DNA of 64,000 nt from Pseudoips prasinana (GCA_951640165.1 OX621253.1:10806001-10870000); one strand, 5' to 3'; shown: positions 1-10,509, counted from the stretch's first letter. The notes: a model not told the origin generated them from the letters alone. Made by a program: numbers and translations.

Positions 1-89
1 ATGATCTCTAATTATATTCCAGTGATCATGCTGCAGTTGTATAACGTGTTCAGTAAACCACAGTTTGGAGACAGTGTAAGCACAAAGTA

Positions 90-226
90 CAGACGCCAGC
101 ACATCAAGCTACACCAATCTGTCAAATTTCCCCAAATGAAAGTGAACCTTATACTTTTGTGATAAAGTTGAAAATCTATAAAATAAATTTGACAAATTTG
201 GTGTAGCTGGATGTGCTGTGAGGCGC
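90..226. repeat. Palindromic MITE, copy 1
   Basis: Short inverted-repeat element of about 137 bp. The left arm begins CAGACGCCAGCACATCAAGC directly after TA (88-89), and the right arm carries the complementary GTAGCTGGATGTGCTG. This copy is the most diverged of four in the window (others at 15222, 33337 and 38792), and its right terminus is degraded (TGTGAGGCG). It has no coding capacity. TA flanks in better copies suggest mobilisation by a Tc1/mariner-type transposase (inference). Confidence 0.7.
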
Positions 227-394
227 TTTGTCATTGAATGGTTATAAATATTTTAGCTAGATTTAAGTATTAACGTTTTAGAGATGATAATTGATGTTAA
301 TTACAGATGTTTATTGCATTTATTGTAAGTCTTTTAGTATATTAACAGTGTTGAATGCTTAAGTGTGCGCTTTTCGAATATATTCCGAGACCAC

Positions 395-575
395 ACTCCA
401 CCTCTCCAACTACTCCACAACGCTGACCTATTGCGGGTTGACAGATTTCACATGCCATCAGGAATATTTTGCAGAACTCTCTGGCATGCAAGTTTCCTCA
501 CAATGTTTGTCTTTACCGTTTTAGCATGAGATAATTAATTTCTAATATGCACATGAATTCATAACGCGAGTAGTT
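395..575 (+). repeat. Interspersed repeat (family f), SINE-like
   Basis: Contains GCGGGTTGACAGATTTCACA, then GCCATCAGGAATATTTTGCAGAACTCTC, a run around TTTACCGTTTTAGCA, and ATGCACATGAATTC. The same order of blocks recurs at 14905-15110, so this is a dispersed repeat. I recognise it as a common lepidopteran SINE-like sequence, but no tRNA head is visible here. Confidence 0.55.
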
Positions 576-759
576 GGCACGTAGTAGTAGAAGTATATAC
601 TAAGTGTTTCTATTTCTGGTACTTTTGTATAATTTTATATATATGTGTTCTGGCTTCAGCTTCTGGCGTCAGCTTTACATGGAGAAATTAACTCTGTATT
701 TTTTCACAATCTTAAAACTTCTTCTTTCTATAAGATTCCAACTTTTTTCCAATTTTCAG

Positions 760-916
760 CCATTTGCAGCTGAATTGGGTCGTGATAAAATGGCGTCCTA
801 CTACTGTACGAAGCTGCAGAGTTGTACTCCTGGAGACACGGTAGTCTGCGGCTATGATGAGGAGATGACGTACTTCGCTGTCTTTGAAGACTTGTGTACA
901 CTGTACAGGGCAAATT
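760..916 (+). CDS. Partial Kazal-like Cys-rich secreted protein, internal exon
   Basis: An exon begins after a polypyrimidine acceptor (ttttttccaattttcag, AG at 758-759) in phase 0, reading PFAAELGRDKMASYYCTK... . It ends at 916 before GTAAAG, which splits a codon after its first base. The Cys spacing C..C......VCG......FEDLC.LYRAN resembles Kazal-type domains of small lepidopteran secreted proteins. Joining to the exon at 1601 restores a Tyr codon and supplies a further Cys (DIDICE). The open frame extends upstream to 604, but that part is hydrophobic, T-rich intron sequence rather than exon. The signal-peptide exon was not found. If 917 is not a donor, the frame would simply stop at 954 (LITS-stop). 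The Kazal assignment rests on Cys pattern only. Confidence 0.5.
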
Positions 917-1159
917 GTAAAGAGGCTGGATGTTGGTATCTCATTACCTCCTAGAGGACTGTACCTAAAGCTGACTTCTAGATTTTGTAAGATAGTTTTA
1001 CAAAATAGACTAACCCCTTAAGGCCTAACATCATCATCATGTCTATACACATAAAGACAGGCTTCAAACTTCTAGCTGCGTTAGTAATAATCACTTACGC
1101 GCTGACCATCGTCAACGCTGATAATGAAAATAGCAGTCGGTATTGTGTGCAATAAACTG

Positions 1160-1490
1160 CTTATGTCGGTTACTTTGCTTCGCCAGCGGATCTTAGTATT
1201 TCTTATTTGATCTCGCAGGGAAACTCCAAACATAGCCCTTTTTCCATTGCTCTTTTGAAGTAACCGACATGGTTTAAAGAATTGCCAAGCTGAAGTGGCA
1301 GTGGGTAGGGCACATAGCTCGTAGAGCCGGGGCCTTTGGGGCAGAAATGTTCTCGTGTGGCGACCACAAATCGGAAGACGCAGCGTGGGCATATCCCTTA
1401 CAAGATGGACCGATGATCTTGTGAAGGTCGCGAGATCTATGTGGGAGGCCTTTGTCCATCAGTGGGCGTCTTTTGGCTGATATGATAAAA
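1160..1490. mobile_element. RTE-type LINE 3' fragment with inverted 5' part
   Basis: Lies in the intron between the two Kazal-like exons. Bases 1259-1490 read on the plus strand as a decayed RTE C-terminus (KVTD..., [16 protein letters not shown]), ending in the shared tail GGAGGCCTTTGTCCATCAGTGGGCGTC...GCTGATATGAT. Bases 1160-1258 read on the minus strand as the piece just upstream in the same protein (RAMFGVSLRDQIRNTKIRWR, then KVTDI). The two halves meet head to head and overlap at the KVTD codons. This is the structure left by twin-primed LINE insertion (inference). Best intact relative in the window: 51947-52535. Confidence 0.7.
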
Positions 1491-1600
1491 CTGATTATAA
1501 CACGCTTCCTCGCGAATATGTTTTCAGGTGTTTGATTTGCCGTCATAGAAAACAGCCGTAAGTAAGACATACTTATTAATGAATTCTTTATTGATTTTAG

Positions 1601-1779
1601 ACTACATTCAAGTTGATATCGATATTTGTGAGATGAAATTAGTGTACGAAAAGGAACACAAAAATGAAACTTTTGAATGGGAACATGTTATAAAACTGAC
1701 TACTACAAAGAGAGGGGGTACACGCAAGACTCCAGCATCATACCAGCCACGAGTTCTTATTAACTTGAATAGTAAATAA
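1601..1779 (+). CDS. Partial Kazal-like protein, last coding exon
   Basis: Starts after ttgattttag (AG at 1599-1600). With the split codon from 916 it reads Y-YIQVDIDICEMKLVYEKE..., continuing through a charged stretch (KHKNETFEWEHV) and a basic tail (TTTKRGGTRK) to TAA at 1777-1779. The AATAAA hexamer at 1775-1780 overlaps the stop codon, so the 3' UTR could be very short. The Cys in DIDICE could be the last Kazal Cys. The phase match with the upstream exon is the main evidence that this is a real exon. A first-codon Met at 1579 would lie in intron sequence, so it is not taken as a start. Confidence 0.5.
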
Positions 1780-1804
1780 ACGGTGCAATTATCTGTTCTT
1801 CTTA

Positions 1805-2078
1805 TTTAAGTCGTCTTAATTTAACTGGCATCTCGCAGCGTCTATCGGCCATAGTACGGTCGCGCATACTGCAGGACTTCGGACATGTCTCTAGACGGGA
1901 TAAAGACTGCATAGAACGACTGGTTGTGCAGGGAAAAGTGGAGGGAACCAGATCGCGAAGCAGCTCACCTATGCACTGGACAGACCAAGTAAAATCCGCA
2001 GTAGGAAGCGGCGTATCTGACTGTGCCAAAGTAAGCACAGCTTGTACGATGGAAACCAGATAACTGATGATGATATTT
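1805..2078 (+). mobile_element. LINE 3'-end remnant
   Basis: The plus-strand translation shows the C-terminal signature of a non-LTR retrotransposon: LQDFGHVSRRDKDCIERLVV, then QGKVEGTRSRSSSPMHWTDQ. It ends near TGGAAACCAGATAACTGATGATGAT, a short trinucleotide tail. It is 5'-truncated to under 300 bp and lies immediately 3' of the Kazal-like gene, on the same strand. Confidence 0.65.
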
Positions 2079-2097
2079 TACATACCTATGCTACTTT

Positions 2098-2236
2098 TTT
2101 TTTTGTAGATACATATTTATATAGATAATTACACCCACACAGGACAAACAGACATGTTCATGCACACAAATATCTGTCCTGGGTGGAAATCGAACCCACG
2201 ACATGCGGCGTGAAACAACGCCAACCGGCCCGTTAA
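2098..2236 (-). repeat. tRNA-headed SINE (family B), minus-strand copy
   Basis: On the minus strand this reads GGGCCGGTTGGCGTTG, then GTCGTGGGTTCGATTTCCAC (pol III B-box-like), then GACAGATATTTGTGTGCATG and a tail ending in poly-A (+ strand T-run at 2098-2105). Best copy of the family: 62923-63190. It is a retroposon, not a functional tRNA gene, because the anticodon arm is not intact. Confidence 0.75.
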
Positions 2237-2938
2237 ATACTAGGACATCATGGCAACAAAGAAGGCTCTTAAAATCTTTTATAACCATGGAGCTATTACA
2301 ATAGCTCCATGTTTATAACTATTCTAGCATATATCGTTCTTCTTGCCAAAATGTATAATTGAAAGCAAGAAGCTCATACAAAACTACGCGTCCGTGCCAA
2401 AACGAGCGTCTAAATTATTTTTGATTTTGCGATGCACCATCCGACTAGCTATGTGTATACGGCAGTCAAATACACCTCGATCGATCATTCCCATATGCAT
2501 TTTCTTCCCAGGAACATCTTTGGCGATATGGTGACTTATTTTTTTTCATTTGGTAAGCCAGGGGGAATTCCTAAGCATGCCACCAGCAAAAAGTGTTTGC
2601 TGGTGAGTTTGTCGCACCGACTAAACCTAACCCACCGTGGATTTCTTCTGGCGCCTGATTGGGGAAGCCCCGGGAACGCGGGAATGCTGCTCCAGTGCCC
2701 CACTTTAATCCCATCATCATCATCTTGCCCCCACTAAAATGCTAGTGGGTATGGTTTCCCCACTTAGTCCCGATATGGACCATTGTACACTTTAACCACA
2801 TATACCAGGTGATCGGGACACGTACCGTGATGACTATCCTAGAACAAGCCAAGGCTATTAGAAACTATCGTGACATTGTACACAATCCGATATATTGCAC
2901 TCATTAGCTTAGGCGATTGGCACATATTTCACATATTT

Positions 2939-3107
2939 TCTACTATATAAAAATAAGTCGGGTTTTCCTTCCTGACGCTATAACTCCAGAACGCACGAAC
3001 CGATTTCCACGGTTTTGCATTCGTTGGAAAGGTCTCGGGCTCCGTGAGGTTTATAGCAAAGAAAATTAATAAAATTTAACGCGGGTAACACCGCGGGGCA
3101 CAGCTAG
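2939..3107 (+). mobile_element. Short non-autonomous Helitron
   Basis: Ends in ACCGCGGGGCACAGCTAG followed by T, the typical lepidopteran Helitron 3' terminus (GC-rich hairpin then CTAG, host T). The body (GTCGGGTTTTCCTTCCTGAC...AACGCACGAACCGATTTCCA) is almost identical to the copy at about 57080-57243. The 5' end is taken at TC (2939-2940) and is uncertain. It has no coding capacity. Confidence 0.7.
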
Positions 3108-3108
3108 T

Positions 3109-3212
3109 TTCGTATAGAAAACACGCACAGTCCAACACACAGAACGCGCTTCTGTATGAACGCGCGTGGATGCATTTTCCGTGTGTTGGACTGTGCGTGT
3201 TTTCTATACGAA
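3109..3212. repeat. Perfect 32-bp inverted repeat
   Basis: The arms 3109-3140 and 3181-3212 are exact reverse complements (arm starts TTCGTATAGAAAACACGCAC), with a 40-bp spacer that itself contains GAACGCGC repeats. It directly abuts the end of the Helitron at 3107. No transposon family was recognised. Confidence 0.85.
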
Positions 3213-5445
3213 CGAAGATACTTACAAGCAACGTTAGAACACGCACTCACGCACTACGCATCATGCGGGGCAGTGTGCCAATTGCCTTAATCTACGACTA
3301 CGAATTTCACCCTGCAAGTGATGTTCTCTTCGTATTACTATATTTTGTAATATTATTATTACAAAAATAAATACCCATACAATTAGAATGGATATATTAT
3401 TATTATTGACAATAAAAGATCAGTGAGTCAATATCCCATGTTATCAGGTTTAAAAATATTTATTTTTATTTTAAAAGTTCTTGTTATTGAACAGCACCAT
3501 CTGTGCTCAAGTTATTGAACTATAGTTCCATGTTGTTGACTTGGTGTTTAAAAGGCTGATGTTGCACGTAGCCTTCGAAAATGGTTGTATGTATTTATAT
3601 CAACCGACACCGACACGATACCTTCCCAATTAACTATGGGATTACGATACAACTATTTATGTTGTGCTGTGTAATACCCGCGTTAAACTTTATAAATAGC
3701 CTATGTATTTTATTTTTTAAATTTACACAGTTTCATCAAAATCCGTTCGGTAGTTATTGCGTGATAGAGTAACTAACAACCATACATCCATAATCATAAA
3801 GTTTCGCATTTATAATATTAGTAGGATTCAGAGTAGTTTATTTTTTCTGTTAAAGTTATTTCGGTTGAGCTTATAAAAAGAAGACACTTTCTTTTTTATA
3901 CCTTCCTAGACCTAGTTATTTGTGATAATATACTTGCTTAGTTACAAAGCGAAATGTTATGACACCATACACGTAGAAGCCACGGATTTCTATCGCAATA
4001 CCAAGGCACGATAAATTCAAAGTTTTAACAATAGTTATTATTATATTAATTCAAACTAGGTACAAATTTATTAACGGTACCATTATAAACTTAAGTATTA
4101 TAAACTTAGTTGTTGCTCGTCATTTATATACTCTATACATTATAAGCGCCATCATACTTAACATGTTTGACATGATAAAATATTATCTACGGCAAAAATA
4201 AACTAAACCACCCGATATCGGCATATCGGGTCGTATGTCGGTATGTATAACCATGATTTGTGTATGACTTCAACTGCTTGTTATTGCTACTAGATGGCGC
4301 TACGAGTAGCGATACAAGCTATTATGACTGATTATTAGTCTTTGAAGCCTTGAAAGAAACTGTCCAAGAGCGAGTCTGTATGAGTTAGTTTTCCGTATTT
4401 TAGTAGTATGACTATGGAACCTTAATTATATGAGTGAGTAGTAAATAGACAAAATTACCTTTACGTTACTTTATTACTTTAAGTTATACACACATCCGGA
4501 ATTTCAACGTACCTACAAACAACAAAGTCTATGTTTTTAAGATAATTTACTCGGCTCTCATTCCAGACAAATAGTAAAACGGTTAAGCCGCTGACATCAA
4601 TCAAATTGATATTTTTGGGCAAGTTGTTTTCCAATACTTCCAGAATTACAGATTGTTAAAAACATAATATGCGCTAATTTCATTATTATTTTGCATTTCA
4701 AAAATCACAAAGCCACCACTAATAAAAATGACTAAAACAACATAGGTACCTAATCTCAATTTAAATTATTGATAATTTAAGTTTTAGTGCAGCTACTTGA
4801 GTAGCGTAAACTTTTTGTATCAGATTTATCATAAAGATTACATTTTGCTCGCGATTACTGACTTTGTAATACCTATTTCATCGTCTTTTTTTGTTTTTTT
4901 TTTAAGTTTTCTGCGCATTATATTTTGATCCGTAATTGTAAGCTATACGGGTGTCACTAGTGTGATACGATTAAATTTGCATATTGTCAGCCTCTTATAG
5001 CGCAAACTTCAGCACGTGGCCTACGTTTTTACTTACTATAAGTAAAAACTGGATTTATTAGATAAGCTCAAATTAATCGGGTAATTTTACAAGGCCTGGG
5101 GAATACAATCAGCAGTCGGTTTATCGATCAAAAACGGTTCACATTCAAGTATGGCAAATTAAGTATTGAATTTTAGTTTAAAATTAAAATTTGATACATA
5201 ACTACGAGTAGGTATGGGAGTTCCACTGAACAAAAAATCATGCGGGTCAGTCTTTGGAGAGTAGGTACCGAGAGAAGTGATAACTGTTTTTCAGTTCTCA
5301 TACTCGAAAAGTATTGTTTATTTGATCTGAGTAGCGAGTGAAAGATGCTACTTTCCGTGTTTGGGCGGCAAAGACTAATATTAATTGCTTCCCTCTATAT
5401 GGTGGGAATAAATTTTAAAAATAGAAGTAAATTACAGTCTGCTTT
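3213..5445. other. AT-rich intergenic DNA, no gene seen
   Basis: Only short, low-complexity open frames are present. The stretch 3640-3830 (ACCCGCGTTAAAC, GTTTCATCAAAATCCGTTCGG, TTATAATATTAGTAGGATTC) resembles the 5' part of a common lepidopteran repeat lying in reverse orientation. Nothing else is recognisable. Confidence 0.5.
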
Positions 5446-5625
5446 AAAAAAAAAGGTGCACAAAGCCGCTTAATAAGTTTTCACTTCTAAAATGCTGCGA
5501 TCATGTGAGTGTATAAACGGCCAGTGTGAATTAAAAACAAGATCCTCTCTGATGCGATTTTAACAATTTTACCCATACCAAAAAGTGCACAACGCCGCTG
5601 AAGAAGTTTTCACTTCAATAACAAA
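5446..5625 (+). repeat. Two short direct repeats
   Basis: GTGCACAAAGCCGCTTAATA at 5456 and GTGCACAACGCCGCTGAAGA near 5586 are both followed by AGTTTTCACTTC. They are about 130 bp apart and probably fragments of an unclassified interspersed repeat. Confidence 0.5.
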
Positions 5626-5904
5626 AAAATGCCGTAAGCGGTTAAAAACAAATGCTATAATAAATTAGTGCTAGTTAGCAAAATATTGGATATACATATA
5701 AATAAGTGCAATTGGTGAGAAAACAGTACCCTGTTAGAAAAGTTAGCGAAACGTTAAAAAATCGTTTTGATAGCGAGAAAATTTTACGATTTATTTCTAA
5801 CTAGCTGTGCCCGCGACTTCGTTCGCGTGGATGTCGGAACTTAACAATGTATTTTTTAGTGTAAAGCGCGGTGGGAGGATACCGAAAACATTTTTTTATT
5901 TAAT

Positions 5905-6541
5905 TTAGTGCTTCTTTATTTTACGTGTGGAACCATCTGGAGCGTACACAAAACCGTTATTGGGGTTGTTTACGCGTGAAAGAGCTACGTATAGTTGACC
6001 ATGGGAAAAGCATCCAATACTTAGGTCCACCCCCGCAACGGATAATGTCTGGACCTGAGCTTTACTAATCGTCATGGCATAACAGAGACTGACTGGGAAT
6101 TGCACTCGTTTGAAAGAGAAAGGAAAGTTTTTAGGAATTATAGGTATCCTTGGAATAAAAAAAATATCACCGGCGCCGCAACCTGTTAATATTTCAGCTT
6201 CGATAATGTTGCAGATTTGTGACTTTGAGCCGAGTGCCGTTACAAAGTTTGGGAGGACATTAATTTCTGAGGAGAATGATTGGTACACCAATTTTTAAAA
6301 CTATTTTGTGGGCTGAAAGTCCGGGCGTGCTGAGGGAATCCAAAAATTCTACCGGGTAGTGCGTGGCGTTATCTTCTTCCATAAATGTAATTATTGAGCT
6401 ATATTCTCTACTATTACCGGACGCATGACTCAATATTTTGAAATTAATTGCCGCAGCTTGGTCATTGTGGGGAGTCAAAATAGCTCGCTGACATAGCCAA
6501 GAACCGGCTTGATTTCCCATGTTTGTGGTATCTCCGCACAC
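5905..6541 (-). pseudogene. Helitron Pif1-like helicase C-terminus, frameshifted
   Basis: Two overlapping frames (6541-6260, then 6291-5905) carry consecutive parts of a Pif1-family helicase domain of a Helitron. The first has AILTPHNDQAAAINFKIL and STPGLSAHKI. The second has LTGCGAGDIFFIPRIPIIP, QFPVSLCYAMTISKAQVQTL and HGQLYVALSRV. The last block matches the family's final helicase motif (AMTINKAQGQTL...QLYVALSRV), here with V in place of the usual G. The frame change near 6260-6290 and the missing N-terminal motifs make it a pseudogene. It ends about 100 bp before the Helitron 3' terminus, as in intact elements. Confidence 0.75.
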
Positions 6542-6642
6542 AGAAGAAATTAGCTCTTGCTGTGGTGTAACCTAAGAACAGAGATTACCAATCAAAATAA
6601 CTTTTCCATCTTCTTGTACGGGGTATGTGCCATCGCCTATTT

Positions 6643-7101
6643 TTAACAATAAAAAACTCCTGTGCCTTTTCGCAGCCTCTGACTGATCGGGTTCCCTCCT
6701 ATACTTATAACTATCATTTGAATAGCCAATAAGGACCTGTTGTGACAATTTTCACGTACCCTGTCAGTAATTTCTCCATCAGTATTTAGTTGTACATGTC
6801 TCATAAAATCTTCAGCAAACTTGTCATGGTACTTTTGCCATAACTGTTTAGCGTCCGATAACGCACAAAAGGTCAGTAAGATGGCAAACAAATGTCGCAA
6901 GCGATGTGGACTATCGCTCACGCATGCTTCCGCTAGAACGTCATCCCAATGCTTACCTCCAACTAATAAATGGCGTGCTCTGCAAGCGGCCTGGTATGTG
7001 GGATGTTCAATATCATCCACTTTACGGCGCTCAGCAAAAGACGTAGGTCCTCGCTCTACATGGATCAGACTGTGGGATGAACTCACACGTGAGCACGCCA
7101 C
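6643..7101 (-). pseudogene. Helitron Rep/helicase middle fragment
   Basis: The minus-strand frame begins ACSRVSSSHSLIHVE and continues into the linker region between Rep and helicase of Helitron polyproteins: YQAACRARHLLVGGKHWDD, then SPHRLRHLFAILLTFCALSD and LWQKYHDKFAEDFMRH. The start (ACSRVSS) looks like the final helicase motif of another copy, so the frame seems to be a junction of two parts. No catalytic motif is complete. Confidence 0.65.
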
Positions 7102-7490
7102 GTGAACCTGCCCGCCTTCCTCAAGTCAATTCCAGCTAACTTGAGGGTTTGCCTTTGCAATTTGTTGATGGTTATCGCGACACACACTTTTATAGGGAAT
7201 TACAGTATATTAAACTGAAAAGGGAGATCATTAGGCACTAACGGAATACGTGACACGAACACTGCTTCTCCCTGGGCGGATCCAGGCATAATAGTAGACT
7301 CTATAACACGATGCAAAGTTTTGACTTGAAGTATCACAACCATTATAGGTATACCCACACGCAACATACATCCCCTATTATGCGTCCTTAGGAGTGATGA
7401 AATTCCTAAAATCCTGAAATACATATTTTTTATTTTTAACGGAAAGGCCAAATACCAATTTTCATGCTTTTCACATAAAAAATTATACAC
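7102..7490 (-). pseudogene. Second Helitron helicase C-terminal fragment
   Basis: On the minus strand MPGSAQGEAVFVSRIPLVPN is followed by DLPFQFN, and then in shifted frames KCVSR, PSTNCKGK and LRKAGRFTWRAHV. These correspond to the same helicase segment that appears again at 5905-6291, so two copies of this segment lie head to tail. Several frameshifts are present. Confidence 0.6.
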
Positions 7491-7830
7491 TTTTCATACA
7501 AACTTACATCCCCTATTTTACGCCCTTGCGGTGGAATTTCCAAAAATTCTAAAATATGTATTTTTATTTTTGGCTGAACTACTAAATATCAGTTTCAATG
7601 CCTTTAACTTTAAAATCTTTCATTATCTTTCATTCTCTGTTTTACCCCTTTAGGGTTAGTATTTCCAAAAACCCCTTCCTTAGTGAATGCATACGTCATA
7701 AAAAGTACCTACCGGCAAAATTTCAAGTCTCTAACCCCAGCCGTTCAGGCTGTGCGTTGATATGTCAGTCAGTCAGTTTCCTCTTTTACATAGGTAGGTA
7801 TATAGATTTGTGCTGAGAAAATTATGTGAG
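7330..7830. repeat. Interspersed repeat with internal ~130-bp sub-repeats
   Basis: Units of roughly 130 bp contain CATCCCCTATT(A/T)TGCGTCC-like text, then GATGAAATTCCTAAAATCCT, TATTTTTTATTTTTAACGG and CCAATTTTCATGC. They recur near 7360, 7500 and 7640. The block ends with CAGCCGTTCAGGCTGTGCGT, TGATATGTCAGTCAGTCAGT and CTTTTACATAGGTAGGTATA. This is a frequent lepidopteran repeat whose class I cannot fix. Confidence 0.5.
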
Positions 7831-7949
7831 ACCGGGTTAATTTACTACATTCAAATACATTCAATCGGACAGGCTCAATAAAATTCGAATCGTCTGTACA
7901 TTCGCGTTACAAACGAATCGACAGCACAAACTTTCGATCGATTGACATT

Positions 7950-8500
7950 ATAATTTAAAATTAAATTATAACAAATCCAACCATGTACATAATTCAATTT
8001 GCCCAAAGAATACAGAATATTTTAATAACCAATTTTGGACAACGACATACTTCTAGCCAACCAAGACCTTATTTCGAAACAATTCGGAACATTCTAAGCC
8101 CTACGTAACTCATGCAATTAGCAAACACGGGCAAATCTTAACACCGCGGGTCAAAGGCAATGCACAACGACATCTATCGAAATAAATATCAACTATCAAG
8201 CACAACGACATGTATCGAAATAAAAATCAACTATCAATAATTTAAAATGAAATTATAACAAATCCAACCTTCTACATAATTTAATTTGCCCAAATAAAAC
8301 AGATTTTTTTAATAACCAATTTTGGACAACGACATACTTCTAGGCAGCCAAGACCTTATTTCGAAACAATTCAGAACATTCAAAACCCTACGTAACTCAT
8401 GCAATCAGCAAACACGGGCAAAATTAACACCGCGAGTCAAAAGAAATACACAACGACATCTATCGAAACAAAAATCAACTATCAACCTAGTTCATTCAGA
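7950..8500 (+). repeat. Tandem duplication, 287-bp unit
   Basis: The block starting ATAATTTAAAATTAAATTAT at 7950 recurs at 8237 (offset 287). Both copies carry CCAATTTTGGACAACGACAT, ACTTCTAG, CAAGACCTTATTTCGAAACA and CTACGTAACTCATGCAAT in order. Within each, ACAACGACATCTATCGAAA is itself repeated. No coding content. Confidence 0.8.
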
Positions 8501-8639
8501 AAAGAGATGTCATAATATGCACAAAGACATCTATCGGACAGTTTAGTTCAACTATAAACATTAGTTCATCTTGAAGTACCGAAATGTGTGTTATTTTTCT
8601 CCATGATTACTTTAAAATCTAATATCTTTTGATAGACTG

Positions 8640-8900
8640 AACCGATTGCAATAAAACAAAAACTAAATGTTACCTCAAGTTACGCTCAATCGTTGTGTAT
8701 AAAAGTTATCTACATTGCTTTCGTATATTTTACGTGATACCCGAACATATAAACAGACAAACAGACAAACAGACAAAAATTCTAAAAATGCTGGAAATGG
8801 GTTCTATTGGTTGTCCTTTAATACCCTGGCTATTTTTTTCGGATTTTCTTTTCATGTACAAAAATGATTTTTCTACAGATTTATTATATGTATAGATAGG
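8640..8900. repeat. Unclassified repeat with (ACAG)n motif
   Basis: Contains CGAACATATAAACAGACAAA then CAGACAAACAGACAAAAATT, a short tetranucleotide run typical of the inside of lepidopteran Helitron-like repeats (compare the complement around 10620-10650). Ends are undefined. Confidence 0.4.
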
Positions 8901-10123
8901 GGTGCAGCTATGTGATCTGTTTTGACTTTGATTCCATCTGACTTTTCGGCAATCGCAACGCTTTGTTCTGAACCAGAGTGAAAATTCATCCGTGTTTTTT
9001 CATATCGGTTTAAAGAATTTTATTTCTAAACAAAATAACACATTTTCTTTAGAAACTTGTTAACGTTTTTAACATGCATAATTTGAGTATAAAACATTTT
9101 GAAAGCTGCTGTTAAAATCATTGTTTAACATTATAATTACAGTGTGTAAGTTATCTCATAACTATTGGATTCGATACGAAAAATAATTTAATCCACCCTC
9201 CATTGAGTTGGTATAGAATTTGAGTTTATTCTGTACTTAAACGTAGTTTATATATAGTTAACGGAAAACTAAGCTGTGAATACGAACTTAACTGAATTAT
9301 TTAGCTACGATTATCTATAGATACATCAAGAAATAACGGTCAATAAACATGAATAAAAATATCATTATAATATTACCTATTAGATTAACAAAGTGATTCA
9401 TAGTTCGACGCAGCTGAAAGTCGGAAACCTTTGAAAATCTTATCACACAATCACTATTCTTCCTGCTTGTACCGTATCCTTCGTACTCCGAACTATATTC
9501 ATAAACCGCCGAAACTAATTCAATTGTTTTACTTCCCTAACGGTATCGAAACATCGATACTATCGACAAACCGTTATCACACCCCTTTGTGTTTCAATCG
9601 ATATCACACTAAATTTAAATCGATTTAAATTCAGTTGCGTTTCTCGGCACGTGTTATAAAATGCGTGCGCTTGAACAATTAGAATTGGAAAGGGTAAAAA
9701 TGAATAGTATTGTTTCATTAATTTCTAATTCAGGGTGTAAGCTGAAGTCGTGTATGGGCAGTGAACACGTGGCAAGTGACATGAAAATCGTGCGTGAGTG
9801 TGAATCTATAGAGAGGAGAAATGACATCGATAACGTTGATACTTTGATTACACTCCTTGTAAAAGTGCACTAAACAATTCGTTAAGTAAAAATATAATAT
9901 TGGTCTGATAAATATATTTTCTACACAATGAAGAGTATTTTGTTTACGTAAGAATTTAGAACGGCTACGGAACAAGTAATCCTGTAAATATTTTCCAACC
10001 TGAAGTTACTATAAGTTAAAAAAAGAACTAATTTTGAAAATAGACCACCCACTGTTTATAAACAAATTTTGTTATCCAAATTATTTATAGTCTTTGGGAC
10101 TATAAGAAATTGGGATGATGGAA
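8901..10123. other. Intergenic DNA, no gene supported
   Basis: AT-rich. A 70-codon open frame at 9661-9873 has no recognisable domain and no splice or family support. Nothing else stands out. Confidence 0.45.
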
Positions 10124-10318
10124 TCGCGCTAATATATTATAATTATAATAAAGGCGAAAGTTTGTGAGTGTGTAAGCGTGTGAGTGTGTATGTTTTTTAC
10201 TTCTTCACCTCTAAACGACTGGAGAGATTTTAATAAAATTTGGTATGGAGTTAGCTGACACCTTGTATTAACATGTAGGCTATAATGTATATAGGGTAAA
10301 ACCGCGGGGCACAGCTAG
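10124..10318 (+). mobile_element. Short Helitron, GCGAAAG type
   Basis: Begins at TC (10124) after A, runs through AGGCGAAAGTTTGTGAGTGT and TTTTAATAAAATTTGGTATG, and ends CCGCGGGGCACAGCTAG at 10318 followed by T. About 195 bp and non-coding. Insertion between A and T fits Helitron behaviour. Confidence 0.65.
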
Positions 10319-10509
10319 TTTGTTTATAAATTTCAATGGGTGATCTATTTTTCAACAGTAATTTTTATAAAGATCATCATATGCGGTAAAGTGAGAATTT
10401 GAAATAATAAAATTCGTAGTGTTTTAAACATTTTGGAGAGAACCAATCGATAGAACATATATTATTTTCTATAGAACATCTTTTTGCACTATTGGATTTT
10501 ATCTATACA

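Larger units (their letters stand above)
5801..7490 (-). mobile_element. Degenerate, rearranged Helitron (3' portion)
   Basis: On the minus strand the element ends at 5801 with CGCGGGCACAGCTAG followed by T, the Helitron 3' end (plus strand: A then CTAGCTGTGCCCGCG). Immediately upstream in its own orientation are remnants of the Rep/helicase polyprotein (see the pseudogene entries). The coding order is scrambled: a second helicase C-terminal block (about 7490-7105) precedes a mid-protein block (7101-6643), which precedes the true C-terminus (6541-5905). It is therefore a fusion or internally deleted set of copies and cannot be autonomous. Confidence 0.7.

Noticed and set aside
604..759. N-terminal hydrophobic part of the frame at 604-954 as a signal peptide
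   Set aside because: It is T-rich sequence just before a good splice acceptor and reads as intron; the hydrophobic residues are a by-product of T-rich codons.
2432..2737. 101-codon open frame
   Set aside because: It crosses the GC-richer repeat-like block near 2560-2730 that ends in CATCATCATCATC; there is no protein family.
9661..9873. 70-codon open frame starting MRALEQLELERVKMN
   Set aside because: No recognisable domain, splice signals or flanking support; could be chance.
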